A stretch of 64,000 nucleotides of DNA from Flammeovirgaceae bacterium SG7u.111 (GTDB taxonomy: Bacteria; Bacteroidota; Bacteroidia; Cytophagales; Flammeovirgaceae). Each line of letters starts with the position of its first letter. Position 1 is the first letter of the stretch. The translations under genes were made by a program, and so were the position numbers. The stretch is from the NCBI GenBank assembly GCA_034044135.1, contig CP139021.1, forward strand, positions 5,843,635 to 5,907,634, written 5' to 3'. The notes below the pieces were generated by a model. It worked only from the letters and a program-made list of their open reading frames with translations, did no database searches and had not been told where the DNA came from. Positions 27,618 to 36,187 of the stretch are shown here, piece after piece.

Positions 27618-28472
27618 ATGCAAAAAGTTGACGTCTCAATAATCGCAGCAAACTATAACAATGGTGCATATTTAGATGATTTTTTTGAAAGCATTAAAAC
27701 ATCATCTGTTGAGCCAAATGAAATAATAATTGTTGATGATGGCTCTACAGATGATTCATTATCTAAACTTAAAGAAAAGGAAGAACAATTTCCAAATCTT
27801 ATTATTATACCTTTAAAAAAGAATATTGGATTTGCCAACGCGCTAAATGTTGGTATAAAACACTCTCAATCGGAGTTTATACTAAGAGTAGATCCAGATG
27901 ATGTAATATTTCAAGATAGAATTAAAATCCAACATGCATTTTTAACTCAAAATAAAAATATTTCGGTTGTTGGCTCAAATGCAACATATTTCGCTAAAAG
28001 TAAGGAGCTTTTTAATACAAACTTCCCCAATAAATTTGAAACTATCAAGAAAAGGTATATTAAGGGCGAACATGGAATACTACATGGAACAGTCATGATC
28101 AGAAGAGATGCTATGAAAAAATATCAATATCGACAAGAGTTTGTTCCAGCTGAAGATTATGGCTTATTTGGAAGAATGATTGCCGATGGTCATATATTTG
28201 CCAATATAAATCAACCATTAACAGGTGTAAGAATACATGAAAACAGTGTTTCTAATGACCTCCCTTATAATACAATAAAAACGACTTTCGTACTCAGAGA
28301 TAAAATATTTAATACTAAATCGAAGAAAATATTGATATACTGTACATATTTAAATCTCAAATTTTATAGGAAGTTCCTATTTAAAAAGCAAAACATAATA
28401 AAATATCTTTTTTTAATATTATCAATAACATTCCGACCAGACAAAGTTTTCAGAAGAATTTTCAACCGATAA
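27618..28472 (+). CDS. Family 2 glycosyltransferase
   Basis: A 284-residue GT-A enzyme. Seen: VDVSIIAANYNNGAYLDDFF, EIIIVDDGSTDDS, NVGIKHSQSEFILRVDPDD with the DPDD metal site, and the VPAEDYGLFGRM segment that positions the acceptor. It is distinct from the previous GT2, so the repeat unit needs at least two such linkages. The next gene begins one base after its stop, which indicates translational coupling. Confidence 0.87.
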   Translation: MQKVDVSIIAANYNNGAYLDDFFESIKTSSVEPNEIIIVDDGSTDDSLSKLKEKEEQFPNLIIIPLKKNIGFANALNVGIKHSQSEFILRVDPDDVIFQDRIKIQHAFLTQNKNISVVGSNATYFAKSKELFNTNFPNKFETIKKRYIKGEHGILHGTVMIRRDAMKKYQYRQEFVPAEDYGLFGRMIADGHIFANINQPLTGVRIHENSVSNDLPYNTIKTTFVLRDKIFNTKSKKILIYCTYLNLKFYRKFLFKKQNIIKYLFLILSITFRPDKVFRRIFNR

Positions 28473-28473
28473 A

Positions 28474-29670
28474 ATGATTCATTTTAAAACACAAACTAAT
28501 GTTGCTACTTTTATTTTCGGTTATGTTTTAATATTTTTTTTTATAGACTGTATTATAAATTATTTTATACATATACCTGTTTTGGTAATATCATACATGG
28601 GTGTATTACCTCTAGTATTAATTTTTAGTATAAAATATGATCATGATACTCTTATTTCAATTACAGCACTTACTATAATAGTTATTCTATCAAGCTACAG
28701 ATACGGTATTAAAATTGAAGATACAGAGTTTATACATATAATTATTTATATATGCATCATTACAATTTATTCTAAAAACATAACTCACATCGAAAACTAT
28801 GTACACCTTATTTTTTTTGTATCATTTTTCCTTTTCAGTTTTTCATTCATTGGAATTAATCAAGGAGGGTTATCTTCAACTTTAGATGCAAAAGTTTCTT
28901 TAAATGATGTTGAATATATTCGTGCTTATAATAACGGACTATTTAGAATACCGCAGATCGCCACATATTTTTTTGGATATATTGGTTTAGTTTACCTACA
29001 AATCTTTTTTCTTAAGAGAAAAAAAAGATTTGTAGGTTTATCAATAATATCAATTTTTCTGAGTCTATCTACAGGTTCAAGAACTTTAGTAGTATCTTTT
29101 CTTTTATCATTTTTACTCTATCACACTAAACTAACAATAAGAAAGCTTTTAATTGTTACTATATTTATAATTTTAACAATTACTTTAATTATTAAAATAG
29201 ATTTTTTTCTCGAGCAGACAAAAGGCACTTTTATTTTTCAATACTTTTCATTTATTTATAGCATAAAGAACAACTTTATTAATATATCTAGAATTCAAAT
29301 ATGGAGTTCGTGGCTTTTAGAAGTAAAAGAGTTTTCTTTATTAGACTGGATGACTGGAAGAGCTTTCCATCTATCACATGATGTGAATCAAGAAAGGTTA
29401 AACTATAAGATATGGTTTCATAATGACTACCTTAGTATTTTTTATTCTTACGGTATATTTATATTACTTTTTTATATTCTTTTTTATATAAAAATTTATT
29501 TTAAATTTAAACGTCTAATAAAAGAAAATATAGTATTATTCATCTTTTTTGTATCTATTCCATTTTGTGCATTCTTTAATGGTTTTTATTATTACTTAAC
29601 CCCAATACTTTTGTATTTACTTTTTTATCTCATTAAAATTGTATCAGATTACCGTCGTTCTATAACATGA
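28474..29670 (+). CDS. Wzy-like O-antigen polymerase
   Basis: A 398-residue, very hydrophobic protein with about 10-11 predicted transmembrane helices and no catalytic domain. The loop near the C-terminus, WFHNDYLSIFYSYGIF, resembles the HND/HNxY periplasmic loop of Wzy/WaaL proteins. Family assignment by sequence is weak, as usual for Wzy. Its location after the glycosyltransferases and the flippase in the locus supports polymerase function. Extremely AT-rich. Confidence 0.7.
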   Translation: MIHFKTQTNVATFIFGYVLIFFFIDCIINYFIHIPVLVISYMGVLPLVLIFSIKYDHDTLISITALTIIVILSSYRYGIKIEDTEFIHIIIYICIITIYSKNITHIENYVHLIFFVSFFLFSFSFIGINQGGLSSTLDAKVSLNDVEYIRAYNNGLFRIPQIATYFFGYIGLVYLQIFFLKRKKRFVGLSIISIFLSLSTGSRTLVVSFLLSFLLYHTKLTIRKLLIVTIFIILTITLIIKIDFFLEQTKGTFIFQYFSFIYSIKNNFINISRIQIWSSWLLEVKEFSLLDWMTGRAFHLSHDVNQERLNYKIWFHNDYLSIFYSYGIFILLFYILFYIKIYFKFKRLIKENIVLFIFFVSIPFCAFFNGFYYYLTPILLYLLFYLIKIVSDYRRSIT

Positions 29671-30180
29671 AGTGGTAGCAATAGCCTTCTATTAATAAGG
29701 AAATGGCTATAAAAAAATATTAGACTAGGGCTTCATTAAAAGTTATCACGAAGATATATCCTTCTTGAGCTCTTAGCATAGAGATATCAAAGGAGTAATA
29801 AAGATTAAACTCCAGATTTGACTATGCTACGCTCTAAAACTGAAGTGTATTTTTTGCTTTTCTAGTTATATATAGCCCTATTTGTGATAATCTCTATTAT
29901 CAGGTGTTTATAATCCAACCTAAAATGTCAAATATTTCTTTACCTTAAACCACTTAGTATTTCTAAATAATTTAAGAAGAAGCGCTAACTATAACAATGG
30001 ATTGTTTAACAACAAATAAATTAAACATTGATGTTATTCATTCTTAGAAAAACTATTCTATACCTTGCTATTGGCATATTTCAGAAAAGAAAGAATCATT
30101 ATGGATCAAAAGTAAGCATATTTTAAGACTAAGAAATCTGATTAAACATTTGATATTCTATTGACTATACATCAAAATAC
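29671..30180. other. AT-rich non-coding gap inside the polysaccharide locus
   Basis: 510 bp with stops in all frames. A short ORF fragment near 30030-30110 has no recognisable relatives. No transposase remnant or terminator with a T tract was identified. It separates the two polymerase/ligase-like genes and could be a decayed gene. Confidence 0.5.
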
Positions 30181-31494
30181 ATGATTAGTTTAAATCACCT
30201 CGTAAAAAAACATATTATATCCAAGAACTTATTGTTCTTATTTTCAGTCTCTCTAGTTTTTTCTATTAAGTTTAATAGTATAATAATTATTCTTAACTTA
30301 ATATTCGCAATATTTCACATTATTAAAACAAAATCTTTTATTATAAACAAAGTATCTATTTTGTACATAGCCCTATTCATATGGCTATGTATTGGTACAC
30401 TTTATTCCTTAAATATAAATACTTCCATTTTTTATTTAGAAAAAAGTCTCTCATATATCGCTATACCTATTATTTTTTTTAGCAACTCTTTTTCTAAAAA
30501 TGATATATTATTTGCAGTTAAAGGTCATGTTTATTCATGTCTCGTAGCTATTGTAATATGTGCATTAAATGCGATTTATTTAAATTGCACAGAAGCAATT
30601 GAATTAAATCGCGGCTTTTCTTACTACAATCCATGGTATTTTTCAAATGCCTTATTGTGTAAACCTATTGGAATACACCCTACCTATTTTTCAGTGTATT
30701 TAACTTTTTCATTTTTTGCTTTAGCAATATTTAAGTTCTTTAAACGCCAGAGTTTACATTATCTTGCTTTAACTTTATTCATTGGAATGATAATCATGTT
30801 ATCCTCGAGGATGGTCATCATATCATTAATAATCAGTATATTTATACTTACAATTGGACATAAGTTTATTAGTAGAAAAAAAATATTTATCGCTTTAAGT
30901 ATTATTTCTTCCCTGATTATAATAGATATAAATATTAATGATTTAAACAAAACTAGGGTACTTGAGGCAATAAGTTTCAATAAAGATATTAGCAAAGAAC
31001 GCTTTGGGGGGAAAGCTTATAGATTAAAAATCTGGTCTTCAATAATTGAAGAGTTCCAAAAAGAATCTTTATCAAAACAAATAATAGGAGTAGGTTCTGG
31101 TGATGGTCTGGCATACTACCATAAAATATTTTATTCAAACAATCTGGAAGTTGCGTACAAAGAAAACTACAACGCTCATAATCAATATATTGATTATTTA
31201 GTTCACAATGGGCTAATAGGTCTTATCCTTTTTCTAATTATTTTATTACATATATTTATAATTACATTAAATCCAAAAATACCTGAAAACATTTTTGGAT
31301 TTAAAATATTGTTACAAATGCTAGTTTGCATTGTAATATTTTCAATGTTAACAGAATCCCTTCTTTATGTACAGAAGGGAATAGTTTTCTTTGTATTTTA
31401 CACTTGTGCATTGTATCACATAATTATTAATCGTATTGAAGAAAATAGCAATAATTGGCTCAGTAGGTATTCCTGCAAAATACGGTGGATTTGA
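30181..31494 (+). CDS. O-antigen ligase/polymerase-family membrane protein
   Basis: A 437-residue protein with about 11-12 predicted helices. The long periplasmic loop carries the ligase/polymerase signature NAHNQYIDYLVHNGLIGLI near residue 330, preceded by FGGKAYRLKIWSSII and GVGSGDGLAYY. This pattern fits the Wzy_C/O-antigen ligase family better than the preceding polymerase-like gene. It may be the ligase or a second polymerase. Its last 59 bp overlap the next gene in another frame, so its final 19 residues (from NRIEENSN) are not under family constraint. Confidence 0.78.
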   Translation: MISLNHLVKKHIISKNLLFLFSVSLVFSIKFNSIIIILNLIFAIFHIIKTKSFIINKVSILYIALFIWLCIGTLYSLNINTSIFYLEKSLSYIAIPIIFFSNSFSKNDILFAVKGHVYSCLVAIVICALNAIYLNCTEAIELNRGFSYYNPWYFSNALLCKPIGIHPTYFSVYLTFSFFALAIFKFFKRQSLHYLALTLFIGMIIMLSSRMVIISLIISIFILTIGHKFISRKKIFIALSIISSLIIIDININDLNKTRVLEAISFNKDISKERFGGKAYRLKIWSSIIEEFQKESLSKQIIGVGSGDGLAYYHKIFYSNNLEVAYKENYNAHNQYIDYLVHNGLIGLILFLIILLHIFIITLNPKIPENIFGFKILLQMLVCIVIFSMLTESLLYVQKGIVFFVFYTCALYHIIINRIEENSNNWLSRYSCKIRWI

Positions 31495-32524
31495 AACTCT
31501 AGCGGATCAACTAGTAAAGCAATTAAAAAACAAGTTTAATTTTGTCGTTTATTGTAGTAAAAAAGTATATTGCCACAAGGATAGGCTTAATAGTTATAAT
31601 AATTCTAAACTTGTATACCTTCCTTTAAGTGCTAATGGTGCAGAAGGAGTTCTATATGATATCATTTCACTTCTACACTCATATCTTATAGAAAAAGTAG
31701 AGTCTATACTTGTACTTGGAGTAGGAGCAAGCCCTCTATTCCCTTTTTTAAAATTCTTTTCAAAAAACACTAAAATCATATCTCACATTGATGGTCTAGA
31801 ATGGACTAGGGATAAATGGTCCTCTCAAGCAAAGACTTATCTTAAGTTTTGTGAAAAAATTGCCGTTAAATACGCAGATATCATTATCTCTGATAATGAA
31901 GAAATATATAATTATGTTTATAAAAAATATGGATTAATAACACCCGTAATAGCTTATGGAGGTGACCATACAATTGTTTTACCAAATATAGAGCCTAATC
32001 CCTTTTCTAGTCTTAATGAAAAATATGCGTTTTCAGTTTGTAGAATAGAACCAGAAAACAACATACACATTATACTGCAATCTTTTTCCCTGCTAGAGTT
32101 AGATTTAATAATTATAGGAAATTGGAATGATAGTAATTACGGGCAACAACTCCGAAAAGAATATTCTAAATTCTCAAACATTCACTTACTAGATCCTATT
32201 TTTGATCAAATTAAGTTAGATAGTATTAGAAGAAATTGTTATTTATATATACATGGTCACAGTGCTGGAGGAACAAACCCATCTCTGGTTGAAGCAATGT
32301 GGCTAGGCCTTCCAATAATAGCATGGGATGTATTATACAACAGATATAGTACTAAAAATAAGGCAAAGTACTTTGATTCGCCAGAATCTCTTAAAATAAT
32401 CATCAAAGAACAAAACTCTCAAACAATAAAGCAATTGTCTCTTCAAATGAAGGAGGTTGCACATGAAAACTATACATGGACAAAAATAGCCTCGGAATAT
32501 AGTATTATTTTCAACAACGATTAA
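31436..32524 (+). CDS. Glycosyltransferase with an N-terminal DUF1972 domain (rhamnosyltransferase-like)
   Basis: A 362-residue GT4/GT1-superfamily enzyme. KKIAIIGSVGIPAKYGGFET begins at residue 2 and is the DUF1972 signature of capsule and rhamnosyl transferases. GVGASPLFPFLKFF, HIDGLEWTRDKW and the C-terminal E-x7-E-like HSAGGTNPSLVEAMWLGLPII follow. The start must be the TTG at 31436, since no ATG lies near the conserved N-terminus. This produces a 59-bp overlap with the preceding gene. Sugar specificity is inferred only. Confidence 0.85.
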   Translation: MKKIAIIGSVGIPAKYGGFETLADQLVKQLKNKFNFVVYCSKKVYCHKDRLNSYNNSKLVYLPLSANGAEGVLYDIISLLHSYLIEKVESILVLGVGASPLFPFLKFFSKNTKIISHIDGLEWTRDKWSSQAKTYLKFCEKIAVKYADIIISDNEEIYNYVYKKYGLITPVIAYGGDHTIVLPNIEPNPFSSLNEKYAFSVCRIEPENNIHIILQSFSLLELDLIIIGNWNDSNYGQQLRKEYSKFSNIHLLDPIFDQIKLDSIRRNCYLYIHGHSAGGTNPSLVEAMWLGLPIIAWDVLYNRYSTKNKAKYFDSPESLKIIIKEQNSQTIKQLSLQMKEVAHENYTWTKIASEYSIIFNND

Positions 32525-32592
32525 AATTCTCACCCTTAGTTTTCAAATAATTATATTAGCCATGCTATTAATCTCTTTCCCCCAATTTTCCC

Positions 32593-32600
32593 TACCTTTG
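32593..32600 (+). promoter_or_regulatory. Candidate -7 box before the WecA-like gene
   Basis: TACCTTTG matches TAnnTTTG and lies 28 bp before the ATG. Together with the return to ordinary base composition it suggests that the next gene has its own promoter. Confidence 0.45.
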
Positions 32601-32627
32601 CCCCATAGTTAAGGAAAATACAATGCA

Positions 32628-33776
32628 ATGCCCGATATAATATCAAGTTTCATTACGGCTTTTATGCTTTCTTTTATGCTGTTACCTTTGGTCATCAAGG
32701 TCTTCAAATGGAAGAATATCGTTGATACTCCTGGGGGTAGGAAAATCCACAAAGGTCAAATTCCTTCTATGGGTGGGATTGCCATTTTCTTTGGCTTCCT
32801 TATGGCCGTGGTGATGTGGAGGCCTATCGAGGTTTTTGGGAACTTCCAGTATTTCTTCGCTTCTTTAGTGATCATCTTCATCTTAGGTCTTAGAGATGAT
32901 TTAATCCCTTTAAAAGCTTACCATAAGCTCTTAGGGCAGCTTTTTGCAGCTTTTATGGTTGTTTACCTCAACGACATCAGGCTCAATTCTCTTTACGGGC
33001 TTTTTGGTATTGTACACGTCCCAGACCTCTTAGCTTATGCTATTTCAATTTTTACCATCATTGTCATAACCAATTCCTTCAACTTGATTGACGGACTGGA
33101 CGGACTGGCAAGTACCCTAGCGGTTATTACGCTCACAGCTTACGATGCTTGGTTCTATTTAACAGGGCACAGCCTTTTGAGCTTAATGATTTTTAGCCTT
33201 TCTGGTAGTATTATCGGGTTTATAAACTTCAATTGGTCCCCGGCAAAAATATTTATGGGAGATACTGGCTCACTTCTTATTGGCTTCTTCTTGGCATCTA
33301 TATCGTTGTACTTCATTGATGTGAATTACAACCTACCTGGTAGCTACCCATTGAAGTTTGAAGCTGGTATAGGTACCGCTGTTTGTGTAATGATGATGCC
33401 GATTTTTGATACTACACGTATCATGATTTCGAGAAAAATACGAGGTAAATCACCCTTCTCTCCAGATAAAACCCACATTCACCACTTGGTGATGAGGCTT
33501 GGTCTAAACCACGCCAATACAGCCTTGATAATGGGAGGAATAAATGTAGTGTTCATAATCATGGCTGTTGCGCTCAAAAACTATGGAGAATGGATAGTAA
33601 TTCCTGCAGCAATTGCCTTAGCTTTTGGTTTTAGCTTTGTTTTAGACTACTTCCTCAAGGTAAAGTTCCCAAAAAAGAAATCTCTTCGTGCTCAAATATC
33701 CGATATGAGTAAAAAGGGAAAAGATGAAGATAGCAGTGATTTTTCTGACGACGATGCAGAAGATGAGCGAGCCTAA
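32628..33776 (+). CDS. WecA/MraY-family polyprenyl-phosphate sugar-1-phosphate transferase
   Basis: A 382-residue membrane enzyme with about 10-11 helices that attaches the first sugar phosphate to undecaprenyl phosphate. Seen: DTPGGRKIHKGQIPSMGGIA near residue 35, the catalytic acidic motif in NLIDGLDGLAS, NWSPAKIFMGDTGSLLIG, and the HIHHLVMRLG loop typical of WecA-like members (MraY instead has a different HHH loop context). The C-terminal 25 residues are highly acidic (DEDSSDFSDDDAED), an unusual tail. It probably initiates the repeat unit made by the genes upstream, and it probably serves other strains' cassettes too, since its composition is not AT-rich. Confidence 0.88.
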   Translation: MPDIISSFITAFMLSFMLLPLVIKVFKWKNIVDTPGGRKIHKGQIPSMGGIAIFFGFLMAVVMWRPIEVFGNFQYFFASLVIIFILGLRDDLIPLKAYHKLLGQLFAAFMVVYLNDIRLNSLYGLFGIVHVPDLLAYAISIFTIIVITNSFNLIDGLDGLASTLAVITLTAYDAWFYLTGHSLLSLMIFSLSGSIIGFINFNWSPAKIFMGDTGSLLIGFFLASISLYFIDVNYNLPGSYPLKFEAGIGTAVCVMMMPIFDTTRIMISRKIRGKSPFSPDKTHIHHLVMRLGLNHANTALIMGGINVVFIIMAVALKNYGEWIVIPAAIALAFGFSFVLDYFLKVKFPKKKSLRAQISDMSKKGKDEDSSDFSDDDAEDERA

Positions 33777-33891
33777 AAAAACCGCCATTGTGTAACTTAC
33801 TGGAGTGATATCCGCCTCTCCCCCTATTCAATTTAGGCATTTGCACCTCACCCACCCCTTCCTTCAAACAAGAGCGCCTATAAAATGAAAA

Positions 33892-33913
33892 AGCCTATCA
33901 CTACTGATAGGCT
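33892..33913 (-). terminator. Intrinsic terminator of the cold-shock gene
   Basis: Perfect 9-bp arms (33892-33900, 33905-33913) with a 4-nt loop. On the minus strand T-rich DNA follows. Confidence 0.8.
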
Positions 33914-33944
33914 CTTCCCGTGAAAAAAAGACAAAGAATAAATA

Positions 33945-34136
33945 TTAAATTACTTTGACATTTACTGCATTTAATCCTTTTCTACCTTCTTCTAGTTCGT
34001 ATTCCACTGCATCACCTTCTCTAATCTCATCAATCAAACCAGATACGTGTACGAAGTACTCTTTTTTTGTGTCTTCATCGATAACAAATCCATATCCTTT
34101 GGACTCGTTGAAGAATTTTACTGTTCCTTTATTCAT
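33945..34136 (-). CDS. Cold-shock domain RNA chaperone (CspA family)
   Basis: A 63-residue single cold-shock domain. Seen: KGTVKFFNESKGYGFV with RNP1 at residues 13-18, EYFVHVSGL with RNP2, and the closing AVEYELEEGRKGLNAVNV. It binds single-stranded nucleic acid and melts RNA structure. It is monocistronic with its own promoter (34171-34200) and terminator. The leader is only about 30 nt, so no long cold-sensing 5' region is present. Confidence 0.95.
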   Translation of the reverse strand: MNKGTVKFFNESKGYGFVIDEDTKKEYFVHVSGLIDEIREGDAVEYELEEGRKGLNAVNVKVI

Positions 34137-34170
34137 TATTGTATTGTAATATAATATATTAATTAAGTGA

Positions 34171-34200
34171 CAAAGGTAGTGTTATTTTGCAGATAACAAC
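34171..34200 (-). promoter_or_regulatory. Promoter of the cold-shock gene
   Basis: On the minus strand GTTG-N18-TACCTTTG, a good Bacteroidota promoter. The 12-mer TACCTTTGTCAC is shared with the candidate small-RNA promoter at 5568-5579. Confidence 0.6.
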
Positions 34201-34357
34201 AGAAATTTTCCAATTCATTTCAAAAAAAATTAAACCTTAACCTTTTAGCAATATTTTAGGTCACGTTATGTTACAGGCTTAACAATTTAAAAAACTATTC
34301 AAAACCTTCCTCAAAACCTAAATTGCCACTTCTCAAAATCCTCTAGTCATGCCCTAT

Positions 34358-35500
34358 TCAGGACAACTCCAATGACTTGCTTTTCATCAGTACACGCTCA
34401 TAATGTTTCTCATAAAGTGGTAATATTCTCTGAAGTTCAAAGTCTTTAGCCCTATTTAGTGCGTTTTCTTTGAACTTCGGTAAATTCTCATCTTGCAAGA
34501 TGAAAAGGGCATTTTTAACCATATCCCGAACATCACCTATATTACTCATAAACCCAGTTACACCATTGATATTTAGCTCAGGAATCCCCCCTGCATTGCT
34601 GGTAATTACTGGTACTTCACAAGCCATAGCTTCCAAAGCTGCCAAGCCAAAGCTCTCTTTCTCAGAAGGCATCACAAACAGGTCGCATACAGAAAGAATC
34701 TCTTCTATCACCTGAAGTTTGCCCAAAAACCGGACATCTTCAAATATCCCTAGTTCATGGCAAAGGTTCTCCATTTTCCTTCTCTCAGGGCCCTCCCCTA
34801 CTAGCAAGAGTTTTGATGGCATTTGCTTGTTCACCTCATAAAACATATTGATCACATCATCCACCCTCTTCACTTTTCTGAAGTTAGAAATATGGATCAT
34901 CAGTTTTTCACCCTTAGGACATATCGCAGCTTTAAAATGATCTTTTTTCTGTTTCTTGAATCGTTTTAAATCTATAAAATTGGGAATTACTTCAATTTCA
35001 GTAGAAATATCAAAAAACTTGAAAGTATCGTCTTTTAACGACTGGGAAACGGCTGTTACCCCATCGGACTGATTGATGCTAAATGAAACCACGGGTTCCA
35101 AGCTCTCGTCCTTTCCCACCAACGTGATATCAGTACCATGCAAGGTAGTCACTACAGGAATGGTGATCCCTTGAGCTTTCAAAATCTGCTTGGCCATATA
35201 GGCAGCTGAGGCATGAGGAATAGCATAATGAACATGTAGAATATCCAATTTTTCCGTTTTCACCACATTCACCATCTTACTTGCCAAAGCAAGCTCATAA
35301 GGCGGATACTCAAATAGTGGATACGTCCTTATATCCACTTTATGATAGTACAAATTACTATTGATATAATCGAGCCTTGTAGGCTGGGAATATGTAATAA
35401 AATGGACATGATGTCCTTCCTCGGAAAGCGCTTTTCCCAGCTCGGTAGCAACTACGCCACTTCCTCCATAGGTAGGGTAACAGATAACTCCTATATTCAT
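34358..35500 (-). CDS. bshA: N-acetyl-alpha-D-glucosaminyl L-malate synthase BshA
   Basis: About 380 residues. It joins GlcNAc from UDP-GlcNAc to L-malate in the first step of bacillithiol synthesis. Seen: MNIGVICYPTYGGSGVVATE at the N-terminus, HFITYSQPTRLD, LDILHVHYAIPHASAA and TTLHGTDITLVG, all highly characteristic of BshA, and the C-terminal EKESFGLAALEAMACEVPVI nucleotide-sugar motif. The ATG at 35500 is chosen because it begins the conserved core; the longer frame from 35545 adds 15 unlike residues. The bacilliredoxin-like gene lies just upstream on the same strand, behind a terminator. Confidence 0.92.
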   Translation of the reverse strand: MNIGVICYPTYGGSGVVATELGKALSEEGHHVHFITYSQPTRLDYINSNLYYHKVDIRTYPLFEYPPYELALASKMVNVVKTEKLDILHVHYAIPHASAAYMAKQILKAQGITIPVVTTLHGTDITLVGKDESLEPVVSFSINQSDGVTAVSQSLKDDTFKFFDISTEIEVIPNFIDLKRFKKQKKDHFKAAICPKGEKLMIHISNFRKVKRVDDVINMFYEVNKQMPSKLLLVGEGPERRKMENLCHELGIFEDVRFLGKLQVIEEILSVCDLFVMPSEKESFGLAALEAMACEVPVITSNAGGIPELNINGVTGFMSNIGDVRDMVKNALFILQDENLPKFKENALNRAKDFELQRILPLYEKHYERVLMKSKSLELS

Positions 35501-35633
35501 GAGATTTGAAAAATTGATCCTACATAATTGATACACCCAATCCAATAAACCGGGTATTCTGAAAATCTTGACTGCCTTTCGTATACTACCTCCAACTAAA
35601 AACAGTCTTAACGACAGTATGTTTAGCCGCCCA

Positions 35634-35665
35634 CAAAAAAAGCCCTAGGAATTGATCCCTGGGCT
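35634..35665 (-). terminator. Intrinsic terminator overlapping the stop of the YtxJ-like gene
   Basis: Arms 35641-35650 and 35656-35665 pair with one mismatch and one G-T pair around a 5-nt loop. On the minus strand seven T follow. It includes part of the stop codon. Confidence 0.7.
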
Positions 35666-36005
35666 ATGCCGCACTCATCTTTTTTATTTCTTGGTAATTG
35701 ATACCAAAATGTGAATCGTGGAAAACGCATTTACCATCTTCAATTAGCAACACCTGTGGAGACTGGTGTTCAACATCAAACTCTTCAACTATTTTGTTAG
35801 AAATTTCTCTGAACCTAATAAGATCTAAGTAGTAAGGAGTAACTCCTTCCATTTCCTTCTCATTCCAAGATCTTTTTAGTCGGTCATAAGCCATTGCACT
35901 TACCGAACAACGGGTACTATGCTTGAAAATCAATACTTTCTTATTTGCCGAAAGTTTTTTTATTTCTTCTAACTCTTCTGTTTTTGTTAATGATTCCCAG
36001 TTCAT
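35664..36005 (-). CDS. ytxJ: YtxJ-type monothiol bacilliredoxin
   Basis: About 113 residues with a thioredoxin-like fold. The motif CSVS at residues 33-36 (HSTRCSVSAM) has a single active cysteine, as in YtxJ-family bacillithiol-linked redox proteins. Other family segments are YYLDLIRFREISN and HQSPQVLLIEDGKCVFHDSH, the latter holding the cis-Pro region. It probably removes bacillithiol from protein thiols. The ATG at 36005 is used, since 52 extra residues of the longer frame show no family match and contain the terminator of the previous gene. Next to bshA. Confidence 0.88.
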   Translation of the reverse strand: MNWESLTKTEELEEIKKLSANKKVLIFKHSTRCSVSAMAYDRLKRSWNEKEMEGVTPYYLDLIRFREISNKIVEEFDVEHQSPQVLLIEDGKCVFHDSHFGINYQEIKKMSAA

Positions 36006-36122
36006 TTCAATTAGTTTGTTGATTCCATTATATGGTTCAAAATTAAGAAAAGATGAGCTATATGACCATGAATTAATCAAAATCTCATCATGTATCATAC
36101 AACCGAAAATGTTTTTTGGTTC

Positions 36123-36163
36123 AAAAAAAATGGCAAGTACCAATAATTTGATACTTGCCATTT
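36123..36163 (-). terminator. Intrinsic terminator of the DUF3078 gene
   Basis: Perfect 12-bp arms 36128-36139 and 36152-36163 with a 12-nt loop. On the minus strand eight T follow. Confidence 0.88.
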
Positions 36164-36187
36164 CTTAAAAAAACGTATTAAAGCCCC

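Noticed and set aside
29671-30180. A transposase remnant in the 510-bp gap
   Set aside because: No DDE-like motif, terminal inverted repeats or target duplications were found; only short fragments without relatives.
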